A stretch of 64,000 bases of DNA, taken from contig NC_089821.1 in the NCBI RefSeq assembly GCF_035046505.1, forward strand, positions 198,734,377 to 198,798,376, written 5' to 3'. The position numbers were made by a program, and so were the translations under genes. Positions 62,699 to 64,000 of this stretch are shown here, piece after piece; the stretch's first letter is position 1, and every line of letters starts with the position of its first letter. The DNA is from Tiliqua scincoides. Its lineage: Eukaryota > Chordata > Lepidosauria > Squamata > Scincidae. The notes under the pieces are model-generated. The model did no database searches and was not told where the DNA came from. It worked only from the letters and a program-made list of their open reading frames with translations.

Positions 62699-63783
62699 TC
62701 ATAATTCATCATTGATATCCCAGCAGAACTTGAAGTGCAGCTTCTCCATGCTCTCCTTGAAAACGCTGTCAAACCGTTCACTCTGGGCTACAGTCATTGT
62801 GTTTTTCCAGTCTCCAACAGTACCTGGCCCAGAAGCAGAGAAGGAGAGAGAATAGCTGTGTTCACATGGATATCTAGAACTTCTGTACTTGAAGGGCAGA
62901 GGAAAGCTAACAGTGCCAAATGTCCTTAAATAAAAGCAATATTTGGAAACATTTCCAAACTGATGGCTAAGACGGGGGAAATTCTGTTGCTTGATTATCG
63001 ATGAAGCTGACTAGGCCTGAGGTGCAACATGGGTACTTGCATTCATGCCATGAAAAGAACCAAAAAATAGCAGTGTCTGGATTTAGTTTTGTACAATCCA
63101 GGCACGTCCAAATTTCCCAGGGTGCCTGAAGAGGTGTGTCTCCTTGCCTTTGAAGGGAAAGTATATATACTAACATGGGTGAGATTAATGTAATTACAGA
63201 GCATGCACCACCTCTTCTTCAGTGTCTTCATACCTTCCCAACTGCTAGAGAAGATGTAGCATGTGACTCCACAGATTCTTGCGACACTCCTGCCCCTACC
63301 ACTTTCCAAGGAGTCTTTACAATTCTCCAGCTCCAAAGGAACAGAAAGCGGAAGAATAGAACAGGCTGCTAACAGCTAAATGTTAACAATTTATCCTCTG
63401 TTCCTGTCCCCAGTGGCTGGAGCACCAGACAATTCATAGGGCTGACCTACTAATCTAGTGCTATTCCTGTTCATGCCTGTTCTTGCATGGACCACAGCTA
63501 TCTGGGTACTGCACGAGAACAGAAGGACAAAGCAGGCAAATCAGAAGCTGAGCCAAATGAAGCAAGAATTGGCCAATTCTCTGTAAGCTACCACCATATT
63601 CCCCATATGCAGCCTTGTATTTAACAGAGAAGTCCCACAGTCATTGCAATGTTTATAAGTTGATTTTCATCATAAGATTTTATCATGTTGGGATTAGTAG
63701 TGGTTCTGCAACGACTGAGCACTACCTCAAATATTAACCTCCATTCACTCACCTTTGCAAAGAAAACGCCCTTGGCTTATATC
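62699..63783 (-). pseudogene. Partial SULT gene, unit E, likely broken
   Basis: The last exon at 62823-62699 is open ([18 protein letters not shown] through [16 protein letters not shown]) with acceptor ggccag. The 3' end of exon 5 is at 63783-63753 (SQGRFLCKG, donor gtgagt), after which unrelated sequence begins. The Arg of the RKG PAPS motif is Cys here. The missing part of exon 5 may resume beyond the window. The last exon has no frame break, so loss may be recent. AATAAA is at 62626-62631. Confidence 0.7.
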
Positions 63784-64000
63784 TGTTGCAAGGTGTTCCC
63801 AGATGTTGCAGGATATTCCAAGGTTCAAAAGCAAACTTAGTAGGCAAGAGTGGTGATCAATTCCAAGCGTTTATTGTATTCCCATCAAACAGCGTCTCAA
63901 GGGATTCTTTCCAAGCATTAAGAGTGAATGTGAGAGTCAGAATTCAGCAAAAGGTTGTGTTCCATCACACAGCGTCTCAAGTGATTCTTTCCAAGTATTG
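63784..64000. mobile_element. Possible LTR fragment at the right edge, fossil
   Basis: Begins TGTTGC within unit E exon 5 and runs off the window. The minus strand has a polyA-signal-like AATAAA. Inner short repeats of cagcgtctcaag are visible at 63890 and 63970. Family not determined. Confidence 0.35.

Overview
The window looks like nuclear DNA of a squamate reptile, probably a lizard. It carries Sauria SINEs (tRNA-like head, BovB-type tail), CR1 3' ends, 5S rRNA-derived SINEs and many hAT-type elements. No bacterial or organellar features were seen. The species cannot be named from the sequence.

The main content is a tandem array of cytosolic sulfotransferase (SULT) genes, all on the minus strand, most like the amine sulfotransferase group (SULT3A1-like, SULT2/3-type exon structure with a fused 209-bp exon). 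Five units are visible from left to right, called A to E here. A (14406-21561, 292 codons) and B (40689-47592, 290 codons) have every coding exon, correct phases and GT-AG splice sites, so both look functional. C (24270-34665) and D (51357-60963) are pseudogenes that share two inactivating changes. E (62699 to the right edge) shows only its last exon and a stub of the exon before it, cut by an inserted repeat. Units A+C and B+D form two copies of one block of about 26 kb (roughly 12752-35600 and 36173-61000).

Layout: 1-6770 is intergenic DNA with a 230-bp palindrome, SINE, CR1 and other repeats. 6770-12126 is a decayed APE-type LINE with a CR1 3' end nested in it. 12130-12750 holds a MITE. 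12752-24100 is unit A, 24200-35600 unit C, and 35600-36172 a junction stretch. 36307-38460 is a 5'-truncated CR1 with an almost open reverse transcriptase. 38498-51300 is unit B, 51300-61000 unit D, 61150-62000 a CR1 ORF1-like fragment, and 62300-64000 the end of unit E. Introns and flanks carry hAT, Tigger-like, SINE and LTR-like insertions. Several have clean target-site duplications and a matching empty site in the sister block, so they postdate the duplication.

The two points of most interest are these. First, A and B are nearly identical across introns, yet their amino-acid differences gather in short runs, two of which match pocket-lining segments of SULTs. Second, the TATA promoter and upstream region of genes A and B is present as an inverted duplication facing the opposite way.

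All comparisons were made by eye. No alignment, database search or rate calculation was run.
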